The notes beneath the pieces were generated by a model. That model was not told the DNA's origin, did not search any database, and worked only from the letters and a program-made list of their open reading frames with translations. The translations under genes were made by a program, and so were the position numbers. From assembly GCA_017882455.1 (NCBI GenBank), contig JADGPL010000001.1, forward strand, positions 62,001 through 126,000: 64,000 nt of DNA. Direction: 5' to 3'. The DNA comes from Solirubrobacteraceae bacterium. Lineage in GTDB: Bacteria; Actinomycetota; Thermoleophilia; Solirubrobacterales; Solirubrobacteraceae. Shown here piece by piece: positions 1 through 7,806 of the stretch. Every line of letters starts with the position of its first letter. Position 1 is the first letter of the stretch.

Positions 1-373
1 AGATCCAGAACCCGAAGAAGAGGACGAACGGGATGATGTAGGTCAGCAGGCTGAGGAGCGCACTGCTCTTTTCCGATTCGATGTTGAACGGCACGGCCGA
101 CTTTTCGAGCTGGGAGATCAGCTGCGGGGTGGCCTGTTCGATGAAACCTATTTCGTAGGTTTCTTTGTCCTTGAGCTTGACTTCGAGGGCCTTGCCCTTG
201 TTCTTCAGCTCGACGGATTTGACTTCGCCGCCGGGGATCTCTTTGGCCACCAGTGTCTGATAGCTGTGCGAGCGATGGTTGCTCGGGCCGGGATTGACCA
301 GTTTGACCGCGAGGAACGCCAACACCACGACGATGAGGATCGGGAATGCGGCGCTCTTGAAGAAACGGCTCAT
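1..373 (-). CDS. ftsH: ATP-dependent zinc metalloprotease FtsH, N-terminal part (cut by window edge)
   Basis: Only the first 124 codons are visible, and the AAA and protease domains lie outside the window. The protein opens with a membrane segment at about residues 7-25, followed by a roughly 75-residue extracytoplasmic stretch. A second hydrophobic segment (LLTYIIPFVLFFGFWI) begins near residue 108 at the window edge. This is the standard FtsH N-terminal layout. FtsH is a membrane-anchored hexameric protease that degrades misfolded and short-lived membrane proteins. The ATG at 373 has an AGGAT ribosome site just upstream. The gene follows hpt by 123 nt in the tilS-hpt-ftsH order common in Gram-positive bacteria, which supports the call despite the truncation. 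Confidence 0.85.
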   Translation of the reverse strand, partial: MSRFFKSAAFPILIVVVLAFLAVKLVNPGPSNHRSHSYQTLVAKEIPGGEVKSVELKNKGKALEVKLKDKETYEIGFIEQATPQLISQLEKSAVPFNIESEKSSALLSLLTYIIPFVLFFGFWI

Positions 374-496
374 GGCAAGATCCTGGCGGTCCTGGCACCG
401 TGTGAAATCGTGCCCACCGGTCCCCTAGCGTACCATGGCGGCCCCGTCTTTCCGCCGATTGCGGGCTTGCGAGGACCGACGCGAAAGGACTTGATT

Positions 497-1063
497 TCAG
501 CGCACCAGGGCTGCCACGAAAGGCAGGTTGCGGTGGCGCTCGGCGTAGTCGAGGCCGTAGCCGACCACGAAACGATCGGCGATCTCGAAGCCCACGTAGC
601 GCGTGGGCAGGTCGACCTTGCGGCGCTCGGGCTTTGTGAGCAGCGCGCAGACCTCGAGCGTGCGCGGGTTGCGCGAGCCGAGATTGCGCATCAGGTACTG
701 CAGCGTCAGACCGGAGTCGACGATGTCCTCGACGATCAGCACGTCGCGGCCTTCGATCGACGCGTCGAGATCCTTGAGGATCCGCACCACCCCCGAGGAG
801 TCCGTGGCGGAGCCGTAGGAGGCGACGGCCATGAAGTCGACCTCGACGGGGATGTCGATGAAGCGCATCAGATCGCTCAGGAAGAACACTGCGCCCTTGA
901 GGACGCCGATCAGCAGCAGCGACCTGCCGGCATAGTCGCTCGAGATCTGCCGGCCGAGCTCCTCGACCCGACGCTGCAGATCCTCGGCGCTCACCAACAC
1001 CTCGCCCAGGCCTGGCTCGCTGGAGACGCGCGCGGGGGTGGCCACGCCAGGGAGTCTAGTCAT
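497..1063 (-). CDS. hpt: Hypoxanthine phosphoribosyltransferase
   Basis: A 188-aa purine-salvage enzyme that joins hypoxanthine or guanine to PRPP to make IMP or GMP. The PRPP-binding loop VLIVEDIVDSGLT is at residues 108-120, and the LLIGVLKGAVFF strand that precedes the flexible-loop region is at 49-61. The ATG at 1063 overlaps the tilS stop (ATGACTAG), so translation is probably coupled. Starts further upstream would extend into tilS and add only low-complexity Arg/Pro sequence. The gene lies between tilS and ftsH, and a purine nucleoside phosphorylase is encoded at 3365, so purine salvage is clustered here. Confidence 0.95.
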   Translation of the reverse strand: MTRLPGVATPARVSSEPGLGEVLVSAEDLQRRVEELGRQISSDYAGRSLLLIGVLKGAVFFLSDLMRFIDIPVEVDFMAVASYGSATDSSGVVRILKDLDASIEGRDVLIVEDIVDSGLTLQYLMRNLGSRNPRTLEVCALLTKPERRKVDLPTRYVGFEIADRFVVGYGLDYAERHRNLPFVAALVR

Positions 1064-2081
1064 CGCACGGCGGCACGCCGGGATCCTCCGGCGGCACGCC
1101 GGGATCGCGCGGCGGGAGCCTGACCATCTCGAGCATGCCACCGGAGATCACGGCGCCCGCCCTGCCTCCCACGTGCAGCTCCGCCCGCCCACCGCGGCGG
1201 TCGAGCGCCAGGATCTCCGCGACGCGTCCTCCCGCCTGGGGAACATAGGTCCCGGCGGCGTCCTCGGCGAGGCGCACGACCACGAGGCGAGCGAGCGCGG
1301 CCGGCATCTCGCGCAGGCGTGCGAGCGCGATGCGTCTGGTCCCGGCCAGCTCACGGGCAACGAGCTCGTCCAGCAGCTCCGTCTCCTCGCGCAGCAGGAA
1401 GGCGGTCCGCAGGACGTTGGCCTCGGCGGCCGGGTGCACCGCGCGCAGCGCCGGAAGCAGCCCATGGCGCACGCGCGGGCGGGCGTAGCGCTCGTCCGCA
1501 TTGCTCTCGTCTTCGCACCAGCTCAGGCCGCGGGCTTCGCAGTAGGCGGCCGTCTGATCGCGTGTCAGCCCCAACAGCGGGCGGATCAGCCGTCCCTCGG
1601 CGGCGGGCATCCCGAGTAGCGCGCGCCGGCCGGGAGAGGCCGCCAGCCGGTAGAGGATGGTCTCGACCTGGTCGCTGGCCGTGTGCCCGGCGGCGATCAG
1701 CGCGTCGCGCTGCTCGGCCAGGCGCTGCGCGGCGGCGTAGCGCAGCTCGCGCGCCCACGCCTGCAAGTTGCCCACCGCGCGCTCTCCGGCGCCCTCCCCG
1801 ACGGGCGCGTCCGCGGGCGAGGGTCGCTCGGCATGCACGACGGCGAGCTCGACCCCGAGCTGCGAGCACAGCGCCCGGCAGTGCAGCTCCTCGGCGTCGG
1901 CCCGCGCGCGCAGGCCGTAGTTGACGTGGAGCGCGCTCACGGCCGCCGCCCCCCGCAGCGCGACGGCCACGTCGAGCAGGCAGGTCGAGTCGCGCCCACC
2001 GGAGAGCATCGCCACGACCGGACGATCCCTGGCGAACAGGCCTCCGACGGCGACCGCTTCGCGGACCTCCTCGCAGACCAC
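1056..2081 (-). CDS. tilS: tRNA(Ile)-lysidine synthase
   Basis: A 341-aa N-type ATP pyrophosphatase that converts the wobble cytidine of the CAU-anticodon tRNA(Ile) to lysidine. The PP-loop SGGRDS is at residues 27-32 and the second signature GHTASDQVET is near residue 150. The protein is at the short end for the family, so the C-terminal tRNA-binding part is small. It ends in a short Pro-rich duplication (DPGVPP twice) not typical of the family. The start is GTG at 2081, 4 nt after the stop of the upstream cyclase gene, and the 3' end overlaps hpt by 8 nt. The three genes therefore look co-transcribed. Confidence 0.93.
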   Translation of the reverse strand: MVCEEVREAVAVGGLFARDRPVVAMLSGGRDSTCLLDVAVALRGAAAVSALHVNYGLRARADAEELHCRALCSQLGVELAVVHAERPSPADAPVGEGAGERAVGNLQAWARELRYAAAQRLAEQRDALIAAGHTASDQVETILYRLAASPGRRALLGMPAAEGRLIRPLLGLTRDQTAAYCEARGLSWCEDESNADERYARPRVRHGLLPALRAVHPAAEANVLRTAFLLREETELLDELVARELAGTRRIALARLREMPAALARLVVVRLAEDAAGTYVPQAGGRVAEILALDRRGGRAELHVGGRAGAVISGGMLEMVRLPPRDPGVPPEDPGVPPCDD

Positions 2082-2085
2082 GGGG

Positions 2086-3309
2086 CTACCGCGCCGCGGC
2101 CGCTGCCGCTGTGAACAGCTCGGTGGGCTCGGAGAAGCCCTTCAGGCGGACCTCGCCGATGCGAACGAACTCGAGCCCGTCCACGCCGCTCGCCGTTTCG
2201 ACGACCGGCCGCGTCACGAGCACCTCGCCGCCGCCCGCCCTCGCGACGACCCTCGCCGCCTGGTTGACATCGCGCCCGTAGTAGTCCCCGTCGCGGTAGA
2301 GGGCCTCGCCGAGGTGAATGCCGATCCGCGGGGGCGGGTCGCCCGCGAGGACGCTCGCCTGCAGCGCGACGGCCCACTCGGTGAGAGCGGCGGCGTCGGA
2401 GCCGACGACCATCACCTCGTCGCCGAGCGTCTTGATCACACGCGCATCCGATGGGAGGCTCTGCTCGACCGCGGTCACGAAGCGCTCGACCGTGCTGACC
2501 GCCGCAGCGTCGCCGCGCTCGACGGTCAGACGGGCATAGCCGGCGAGATCGGCGAACGCGATCGCGACGCGCAGGCGACCCTCCTCGAGCTCGTCCTCGT
2601 CGAGATGGACCTCCATGTGCCCGATCATGTCCTGCTCGACGAACTGGGACAGGAAGCGGCTGTGGACGTAGCTCATCAGCGGCACGATGAACGGGATCAG
2701 CGCACGCACGAGCCCCTCCATCTCCTCGGCCACCTCCACGCTGGGCATGCCCGCGCGCATCAGCGGCTCGTGCACGTATAGATGGACCAGTCGCACCTCG
2801 GCGTCGGCGATCTGGGCGAGCGCCTGCCCGTACACGCGCGCAAGCTGCAGGAACGCGACCGACGGCAGCCCCGCGCTCAGCATCGCGGCCACGTACTTCA
2901 TCATCTCCAGGTCGTCCTCGGACATCGGCTGGGTCGCGAGCGCGCCGAGCCCCATGGCCGTGAGGATGCGTTCGATCAGCCCGACTTCCAGCCCGCTGGC
3001 GCGGGCGACCTGCTTGAGCGAGTAGCGCGCCTCGGCGCTGCTGAGCAGATTCTCGATCGGGCCGATGGCAAGCTGACCGTTGTCGCTGGCGCGCTTGATC
3101 TGCTCGAGCGTGTGCCCACGCGCGCGCAGGCGCGCCACGACGCGCACATACGCCAGGGCGGCGGGTGTCCAGTGGCCGTCGTAGCCGGGAACGAGACCGC
3201 GTGCCACCCAGCGCTTGACGGTCGCCGGGGAGACCCCTGCGCGCACGGCGACCTGTGCGAGCGTCAGCTCGCCCGGCTCGCTGTCCGGATCATCCGCGGG
3301 CTCTGCCAC
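2086..3309 (-). CDS. MerR-like HTH / class III adenylate (guanylate) cyclase fusion
   Basis: A 407-aa protein. Residues about 15-75 look like a MerR-type winged helix (LAQVAVRAGVSPATVKRW, then GHTLEQI). About 80-240 is an all-helical region like the regulatory domains of mycobacterial Rv1264-type cyclases. About 245-400 is a class III cyclase catalytic domain. The first metal Asp is in FADLAGY, the purine-selecting Lys and second metal Asp in KTLGDEV, and the transition-state Asn/Arg in GRDVNQAARV. The active site looks complete, so cyclic nucleotide synthesis is likely. No membrane segment is seen. The start is GTG at 3309. It heads the tilS-hpt-ftsH transcript and faces the phosphorylase gene across 55 nt. 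The effector and any DNA binding are unknown. Confidence 0.85.
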   Translation of the reverse strand: MAEPADDPDSEPGELTLAQVAVRAGVSPATVKRWVARGLVPGYDGHWTPAALAYVRVVARLRARGHTLEQIKRASDNGQLAIGPIENLLSSAEARYSLKQVARASGLEVGLIERILTAMGLGALATQPMSEDDLEMMKYVAAMLSAGLPSVAFLQLARVYGQALAQIADAEVRLVHLYVHEPLMRAGMPSVEVAEEMEGLVRALIPFIVPLMSYVHSRFLSQFVEQDMIGHMEVHLDEDELEEGRLRVAIAFADLAGYARLTVERGDAAAVSTVERFVTAVEQSLPSDARVIKTLGDEVMVVGSDAAALTEWAVALQASVLAGDPPPRIGIHLGEALYRDGDYYGRDVNQAARVVARAGGGEVLVTRPVVETASGVDGLEFVRIGEVRLKGFSEPTELFTAAAAAAR

Positions 3310-3350
3310 TCAGGCGCTCGACGCGACGGGCATTCCCATATCGAGCAGTC

Positions 3351-3356
3351 TAAAGT
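3351..3356 (+). promoter_or_regulatory. -10 element of a likely short-leader/leaderless promoter
   Basis: TAAAGT lies 8 nt before the ATG at 3365 with no Shine-Dalgarno sequence between, in the 55-nt divergent gap with the cyclase gene. The spacing matches the recurring TAnnnT + 6-8 nt + start arrangement in this window. Confidence 0.45.
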
Positions 3357-3364
3357 CGCCGCCG

Positions 3365-4063
3365 ATGTCGCACAGCGCTCCCGTGCATCTGCATCCGACC
3401 GCCCCCCTCGCTGAGCGCGTGCTGCTGCCCGGAGACCCAGGTCGTGCGCTCGCGCTCGCACAGGGACTACTGCAGGAGCCGCGCATGTTCAACCACCATC
3501 GCGGCCTGTGGGGCTACACCGGCGAGGCGCCTGACGGTGAGCCGTTGACGATCCAGGCCACGGGGATGGGTGGGCCATCGGCCGCGATCGTGCTCGCCGA
3601 GCTGATCGAGCTGGGCGTCCGCCGGGCGGTGCGCGTCGGCACCTGCGGCGCCCTGGCGCCGGGGCTCGAGCTGGGCGAGCTGCTGATCGCCCGCGAGTCC
3701 ATCTGCGCGGACGGCACCTCGAAGGCACTGGGGGCGCGCGAGCGCGCACAGGCCGACCCCGCCCTGACCGAGGCTCTCCTGGCCCAAGCTCCGAGCGCAC
3801 GCGCGGGGACGATCGTGAGCGTCGATCTCTTCTACGAGACGGGCTCTCGGGGCGCCGGTCACCACGACGCCCTCGCCGTCGAGATGGAGGCGGCGACCCT
3901 GTTCGCCCTCGGCGCCGCCAAGGGCGTGCCCGTGGCCTGCGCGCTCGTGGTCTCCGACACCTTCGACGCGGCCGGGGCTCGCGTGCGCATCGACGATCAT
4001 GATCTGCTCCCGGCCGCCGAACGGATGGGCGCCGCGGCGATCGCCGCGCTCTGCGACCAGTAG
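3365..4063 (+). CDS. deoD: Purine nucleoside phosphorylase (DeoD / nucleoside phosphorylase-I family)
   Basis: A 232-aa enzyme, close to the usual length of hexameric DeoD-type phosphorylases. It cleaves purine nucleosides with phosphate to the free base and ribose-1-phosphate. Seen are the N-terminal phosphate loop LPGDPGRA, the core strand RVGTCGAL, the nucleoside-binding EMEAATLF segment and VSDTF near the C terminus. The ATG at 3365 fits the family N terminus; earlier in-frame codons run back through the divergent gene's 5' region. The freed base would feed the Hpt enzyme encoded opposite. A uridine phosphorylase-like specificity cannot be excluded by eye. Confidence 0.85.
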   Translation: MSHSAPVHLHPTAPLAERVLLPGDPGRALALAQGLLQEPRMFNHHRGLWGYTGEAPDGEPLTIQATGMGGPSAAIVLAELIELGVRRAVRVGTCGALAPGLELGELLIARESICADGTSKALGARERAQADPALTEALLAQAPSARAGTIVSVDLFYETGSRGAGHHDALAVEMEAATLFALGAAKGVPVACALVVSDTFDAAGARVRIDDHDLLPAAERMGAAAIAALCDQ

Positions 4064-4067
4064 GCCC

Positions 4068-4631
4068 TCAGCCAGTCGCGCTCGCCCCACGCGAGGGCGC
4101 TTTGGCTTTGCCGGCGGCCCTCGGTTTGGCCTTGCCCGCGGGTTTCAGCTTGGCTTTGGCCACGGCCTTCGCTTTCGCTTTGGCTTTCGGCGTGAGCGCG
4201 GGTTTGCCAGTCTGCGTGGCGGAGCCGGCTTTGCTCGCCGTTTGTGTCGGGGTCGGGCCACTGGCCCGGTCGAGCTTGCCCGCGAGCGAGCGCAGCTGCT
4301 CCTCGATGGCCGCCAGGCGGGCCTCCACGCCGCTCGGCAACAGCGCGCGGTCGAGACGGTCGACGCCGTCCTCGATGCCCTCGAGCCGGTGGGAGACAGA
4401 GCGCAGGCGCCTGGTCAGCCGTTCGATGTCGGCGGCAGAGGGAATGTTGAGCGCGCCGAGGGCGAGCTCCTGAGCCTGCGAGGCCTTCTCGCGGGCGTCG
4501 AAGGCGCGGCCGATCGCACCGGTCAGCAGCGGGTTTTCCAACAGATCTGAGAGGGCCTTGCCAAGGCGCTCCTCGGTGTTGCCGCCGAGACGCTCGCGCA
4601 GGCTCTTGGCGACATTGCTCGCGTCGGACAT
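4068..4631 (-). CDS. Coiled-coil protein with Lys/Ala-rich tail (phasin/AlgP-like)
   Basis: A 187-aa protein of unknown function. Residues 1-115 are helical, with heptad-like Leu/Arg/Glu patterning suggesting a coiled coil around 60-105. The last 55 residues are an Ala/Lys/Pro-rich, histone-H1-like tail of KAKAKA-type repeats. Such tails occur on phasins and on AlgP/HupN-like DNA-binding proteins, so granule or nucleic-acid association is possible but unproven. The start is ATG at 4631 with an AGGA-type site upstream. It is convergent with the phosphorylase gene, 4 nt apart. Confidence 0.7.
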   Translation of the reverse strand: MSDASNVAKSLRERLGGNTEERLGKALSDLLENPLLTGAIGRAFDAREKASQAQELALGALNIPSAADIERLTRRLRSVSHRLEGIEDGVDRLDRALLPSGVEARLAAIEEQLRSLAGKLDRASGPTPTQTASKAGSATQTGKPALTPKAKAKAKAVAKAKLKPAGKAKPRAAGKAKAPSRGASATG

Positions 4632-4707
4632 CCTCTGCTCCTCGATCGTTGGTCCAGATCGGCCGATGGCTCCCCGGCGATCAGGGCGAGTGGCCTTAGA
4701 GGAAGGA

Positions 4708-4713
4708 TACGGT
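4708..4713 (+). promoter_or_regulatory. -10 element of a likely leaderless promoter
   Basis: TACGGT is exactly 6 nt before the ATG at 4720, leaving no room for a ribosome-binding site. This fixes the ATG at 4720 as start. Confidence 0.45.
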
Positions 4714-4719
4714 GCAGAG

Positions 4720-5634
4720 ATGCCCCGGCGGCTGTTCATCTTCATCCAGATGGAGTTCCCATGGGCGCTCGGCCCCGCCGATGGCCGCTACCTGTTGCGC
4801 CTGCGAGCGAACGCAGAGGCCGAGCGAGTCGTGGTGCTCGACACGCTCGGCGCCCGCCCGGCGGAGGCTCGCAGGGGCCTCGGGGGCGGTCGGGGATCGG
4901 TCCTGGGCAGGCGCGGATCGCGTGGTGCCCTCGTCTCGCCGGAGCCCGAGCCGGCCGCGGTGAGGACCACACGGGTGACCGTCATCGACCCGGTGTCGCT
5001 GTCGGCCGAGCAGCAGGCGCGGGCATGGCTCGAGGACTTCGACCGCGAGCACGACGTGCTCGCGGCGGTGGCGGTGGTCAATCGCGTGGTCCATGCCCAT
5101 CGCATCGCCTCGGCCGACCCTTACGTCCACGAGGTGGCCCCAGCCCAGGCGCTCGCGATCAGGGCCGGCTGGGGCGAGGGCGAGCAGGTGGCCGGCGGTC
5201 GCTGGCTGCATGCTCGCGAGCTTCCCTGGCCCCCGAACGGCCGCCGCTCCGGCGGACGGCGCGGGCGCTCCTCGGTGCTGCGTCCCCAAGAGCGCCTGGC
5301 GGCGTTGCTCGGAGCGCGAACGCAGGCGCTGCTGTGCGAGGAGCTCACGCTGCGCGCGCGGCTGGACCTCGACCAGGGCCGCCTGCGCCACGCCGCCCTC
5401 GAGCTCGATGACGCGTACACGGCCGCCATCTCCGAGCTGCGCGCGGAGGCCCGCCAGGACCTGGCGATCCGCATCGCCGAGCTCGATCAGCTCTACGCCG
5501 CTGTCAGCGAACAGGCGCGGCTCGCGCTCCCGTGGCTCGACGGGGGGCCCGACGAGGAGACCCTCGCCCACGCCCTCGGGCGGCTGGAGGCCGCTCTGCG
5601 CGCCCGCACGGCGCCTGGAGTTAGTCTCAAGTGA
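4720..5634 (+). CDS. Conserved hypothetical protein, 304 aa
   Basis: I do not recognise a family. The protein begins MPRRLFIFIQMEFPW. It has an Arg/Gly-rich low-complexity stretch at about 50-75, a mixed alpha/beta middle and a long helical C-terminal third rich in Leu, Ala, Arg and Glu. No signal peptide or membrane segment is apparent. The start is chosen from the -10 hexamer 6 nt upstream. Its TGA shares a base with the ATG of the aldo/keto reductase gene, so the two are translated together and probably work in one process. Codon use matches the neighbours. Confidence 0.65.
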   Translation: MPRRLFIFIQMEFPWALGPADGRYLLRLRANAEAERVVVLDTLGARPAEARRGLGGGRGSVLGRRGSRGALVSPEPEPAAVRTTRVTVIDPVSLSAEQQARAWLEDFDREHDVLAAVAVVNRVVHAHRIASADPYVHEVAPAQALAIRAGWGEGEQVAGGRWLHARELPWPPNGRRSGGRRGRSSVLRPQERLAALLGARTQALLCEELTLRARLDLDQGRLRHAALELDDAYTAAISELRAEARQDLAIRIAELDQLYAAVSEQARLALPWLDGGPDEETLAHALGRLEAALRARTAPGVSLK

Positions 5635-6782
5635 TGATGGATCCCACCACCACGGCGATCGGCACCTGGAGCGGCGGTCGCTTCATGCACTTCGGCGAGC
5701 CGCTCGACGACGAGCGCCTGACCGCGCTGCTGCGCCCGGGTGATGGGATCGACACGGTGATCACGGCAGACGTGTACGGAAGCGGAGAGGCCGACCTCGC
5801 GCTCGGGCACGTGCTCGAGGGGGTCGAACGAGACTCCTATTGCCTCGTCGGCGCCGTAGGACATGACTTCTACACCGGTGAGCGCGACGGAGCCAAGGGC
5901 TTTCCTCGTTTCACCGATCCAGGGCTGCGCAGTGAGCAGGACTATGCGAGCTACCTGCGCATGGCCACCGAGCGCAGCCTCGAGCGCTGCGGGGTCGAGC
6001 GCTTCGACCTGCTCCTGCTGCACAACCCGGACCGAACCGGCTACTCGAGCCCGGCGGTGTGGGAGGGGATGGAGGCGGTGCGCGAGGCGGGGCTCGCCCG
6101 TCGGCTGGGCGTGGCACCGGGGCCCGCGAACGGCTTCACGCTCGACCTGATCGACTGCCTGGAGCGCTTCGCCGAGGTGATCGACTGGGCGATGATCATC
6201 CTCAACCCGCTTGAGCCATGGCCCGGTGAGCTGGTGCTGGCGGCCGCGGCCGCGCACGACGTGCGCGTGATCGCACGCGTGGTGGACTTCGGCGGCATCT
6301 TCCACGACGACGTCCTGCCCGGCCACGAGTTCGCGCCGTATGACCATCGCAGGTTCCGCCCCGACGGATGGGTGCAGGCGGGCCGCGAGCGCCTGGAGCA
6401 GATGCGCCCGTACGCCGAGCGCCATGGTCTGAGCATGCTCCAGCTGGCCTGCGCCTGGGACCTCGCCCACCCGAGCGTTGGCTGCGTGGCCCCGACTCTG
6501 ATCCAGGAGAGCGGAGGCGATGCACGCCCGGTCGAGGACAAGCGAGCCGACCTGGCCGCGCTCGATCCGTCGATCGCGCTGAGCCCCGAGGAGATCGACG
6601 AGCTTCGAGCGATCGGCGACAACAGCGGCTGCATGGCGTTGAAGGGCGCGAGCCTCGAACACGAGGGCCCGCCCGTCGCAGACCGCTGGGGCGTGGACGA
6701 GGAGCTCTCCGGCGTGGCTGGCCGCTGGGGCATAGACCCCGAGCGCGATCTGCTGGCGCTCGCCTCCCGTCCGGCCGGCTGA
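5634..6782 (+). CDS. Aldo/keto reductase-family protein with probable missing catalytic Lys
   Basis: A 382-aa TIM-barrel protein of the aldo/keto reductase superfamily, longer than the usual 310-330. The catalytic Tyr region is visible (DVYGSGEAD), as are the DLLLLHNPD strand with its catalytic His and the later LQLACAWDLAHP segment. The strand that normally carries the catalytic Lys (consensus like TKVG) reads LVGAVG, with Ala at that position. Reduction by the usual tetrad is therefore doubtful. Three in-frame starts are adjacent (GTG 5631, ATG 5634, ATG 5637). The ATG at 5634 gives the classic TGATG overlap with the upstream gene. Family assignment is firm; activity is uncertain. Confidence 0.82.
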   Translation: MMDPTTTAIGTWSGGRFMHFGEPLDDERLTALLRPGDGIDTVITADVYGSGEADLALGHVLEGVERDSYCLVGAVGHDFYTGERDGAKGFPRFTDPGLRSEQDYASYLRMATERSLERCGVERFDLLLLHNPDRTGYSSPAVWEGMEAVREAGLARRLGVAPGPANGFTLDLIDCLERFAEVIDWAMIILNPLEPWPGELVLAAAAAHDVRVIARVVDFGGIFHDDVLPGHEFAPYDHRRFRPDGWVQAGRERLEQMRPYAERHGLSMLQLACAWDLAHPSVGCVAPTLIQESGGDARPVEDKRADLAALDPSIALSPEEIDELRAIGDNSGCMALKGASLEHEGPPVADRWGVDEELSGVAGRWGIDPERDLLALASRPAG

Positions 6783-6813
6783 TCTGCCGCCACCAGACCC
6801 GCGGCGGCAGATC
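6781..6813 (+). terminator. Strong inverted repeat after the aldo/keto reductase gene
   Basis: An 11-bp perfect stem, GATCTGCCGCC (6781-6791) paired with GGCGGCAGATC (6803-6813), with an 11-nt loop. It starts at the last base before or in the stop codon. There is no T-run after it, so it is a hairpin of the kind found at actinobacterial 3' ends rather than a classic intrinsic terminator. Confidence 0.55.
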
Positions 6814-6957
6814 CGTCCGTGAACATCCGGATACCGAAACCCCCGGGGAATGGGGCACCCTCGGCAACGGGAGCGAAGCCTCATCCCTGGACCCGGTCGA
6901 AGCCGACAGCAAGGTCCTGGAAATCTCGGGGACCGCCGGGAACGTCATCGACCGGGG

Positions 6958-7746
6958 TTAGGCGGCGGCGAGAGCGCCGGCGAGCGCCTGCAGCTCCTCC
7001 ACCACGTCCCCGCTGAGCCGCACCTCGGCGAGATCGTCGAGCGGCGTTGCGCCCTGGGTGATGATCGCGATCCTGCCCCCGGTCGCGCGCGTGAGCAGCG
7101 GCAGCCCAGCGACCGGGTGGACCTCCAGCGAGGAGCCGATGCAGATCAGCACGTCTGCCCCTTCGCACAGCTCGCGCGCGCGAGTGAGCGAACGCGCGGA
7201 GAGCATCTCGCCGAAGAGCACCACGTCGGGCTTCAGGGGTCCCATGCACGCGTCGCAGCGAGGAACACCATCCGCTTCGCGCTCCAGGCGCTCGCGAACG
7301 TCCTCCACGGCCACGCTCCCGCCGCAACGCGGACAGGAGCACGTCGCGATGCTGCCGTGAACCTCGACGAGCCGGCGTGTTCCGGCCCGGCGGTGGAGCA
7401 TGTCGATGTTCTGGGTGATCACCCCGACGAGCCGCCCCGCCCGCTCGAGCCCCACGAGCGCATGGTGCGCTGAGTTCGGCGCCTTCTCGCCCAGCGTGGC
7501 GAAGCGCTCGCCATAGAAGCGCCAGAAGCGCACGGGATCGCCGCGAAAGGCGTCGATGTGGGCGACCTCCATCGGGTCGACCTTCTCCCACAGCCCGGTT
7601 CGTGGCGTGCGGAAGTCGGGAATGCCGGATGGCACCGAGATCCCGGCGCCCGTGAGCGCCACGACCGAGCTAGCGCCGGCCACGAGCTCCACCAGCCGGG
7701 CGCGAGCGCCGATGTCAGTGATCGCAGCGGGTCGGTGTATAGCCAT
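6958..7746 (-). CDS. Sir2-family NAD-dependent protein deacylase (sirtuin)
   Basis: A 262-aa NAD-dependent lysine deacylase. The NAD-binding GAGIS, TQNID and GSSLEVHP motifs, the catalytic HG (VEVHGS) and the zinc ribbon Cys pairs (CPRC and CDAC) are all present, so it should be active. ATG at 7746 gives the usual N terminus. A GTG at 7782 would add 12 residues. A palindrome shared with metH (7736-7755) covers the ATG, so either start is odd and control at this point is likely. The gene lies 60 nt downstream of the beta-oxidation pair. Deacylation of acyl-CoA-metabolising enzymes is a known sirtuin role, but the link here is inference. Confidence 0.9.
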   Translation of the reverse strand: MAIHRPAAITDIGARARLVELVAGASSVVALTGAGISVPSGIPDFRTPRTGLWEKVDPMEVAHIDAFRGDPVRFWRFYGERFATLGEKAPNSAHHALVGLERAGRLVGVITQNIDMLHRRAGTRRLVEVHGSIATCSCPRCGGSVAVEDVRERLEREADGVPRCDACMGPLKPDVVLFGEMLSARSLTRARELCEGADVLICIGSSLEVHPVAGLPLLTRATGGRIAIITQGATPLDDLAEVRLSGDVVEELQALAGALAAA

Positions 7747-7755
7747 CGTTATACA
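7736..7755. promoter_or_regulatory. Palindromic operator-like site, copy 1 (shared with metH)
   Basis: TGTATAGCCATCGTTATACA: TGTAT and ATACA arms around 10 nt. It matches the site at 54181-54200 in 16 of 20 positions, including both arms and the central CCATnGT. It overlaps the sirtuin start codon. The regulator is not identified. Confidence 0.5.
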
Positions 7756-7806
7756 GCTGCCGTTGGGAGCCGACTGCTCCACGGCGCTCCAGCTGCAGGG
7801 ACTCGG

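Noticed and set aside
6814-6957. Short frame between the aldo/keto reductase and sirtuin genes
   Set aside because: Compositionally unremarkable and convergent-gap sequence; nothing beyond the hairpin at 6781-6813 could be supported.
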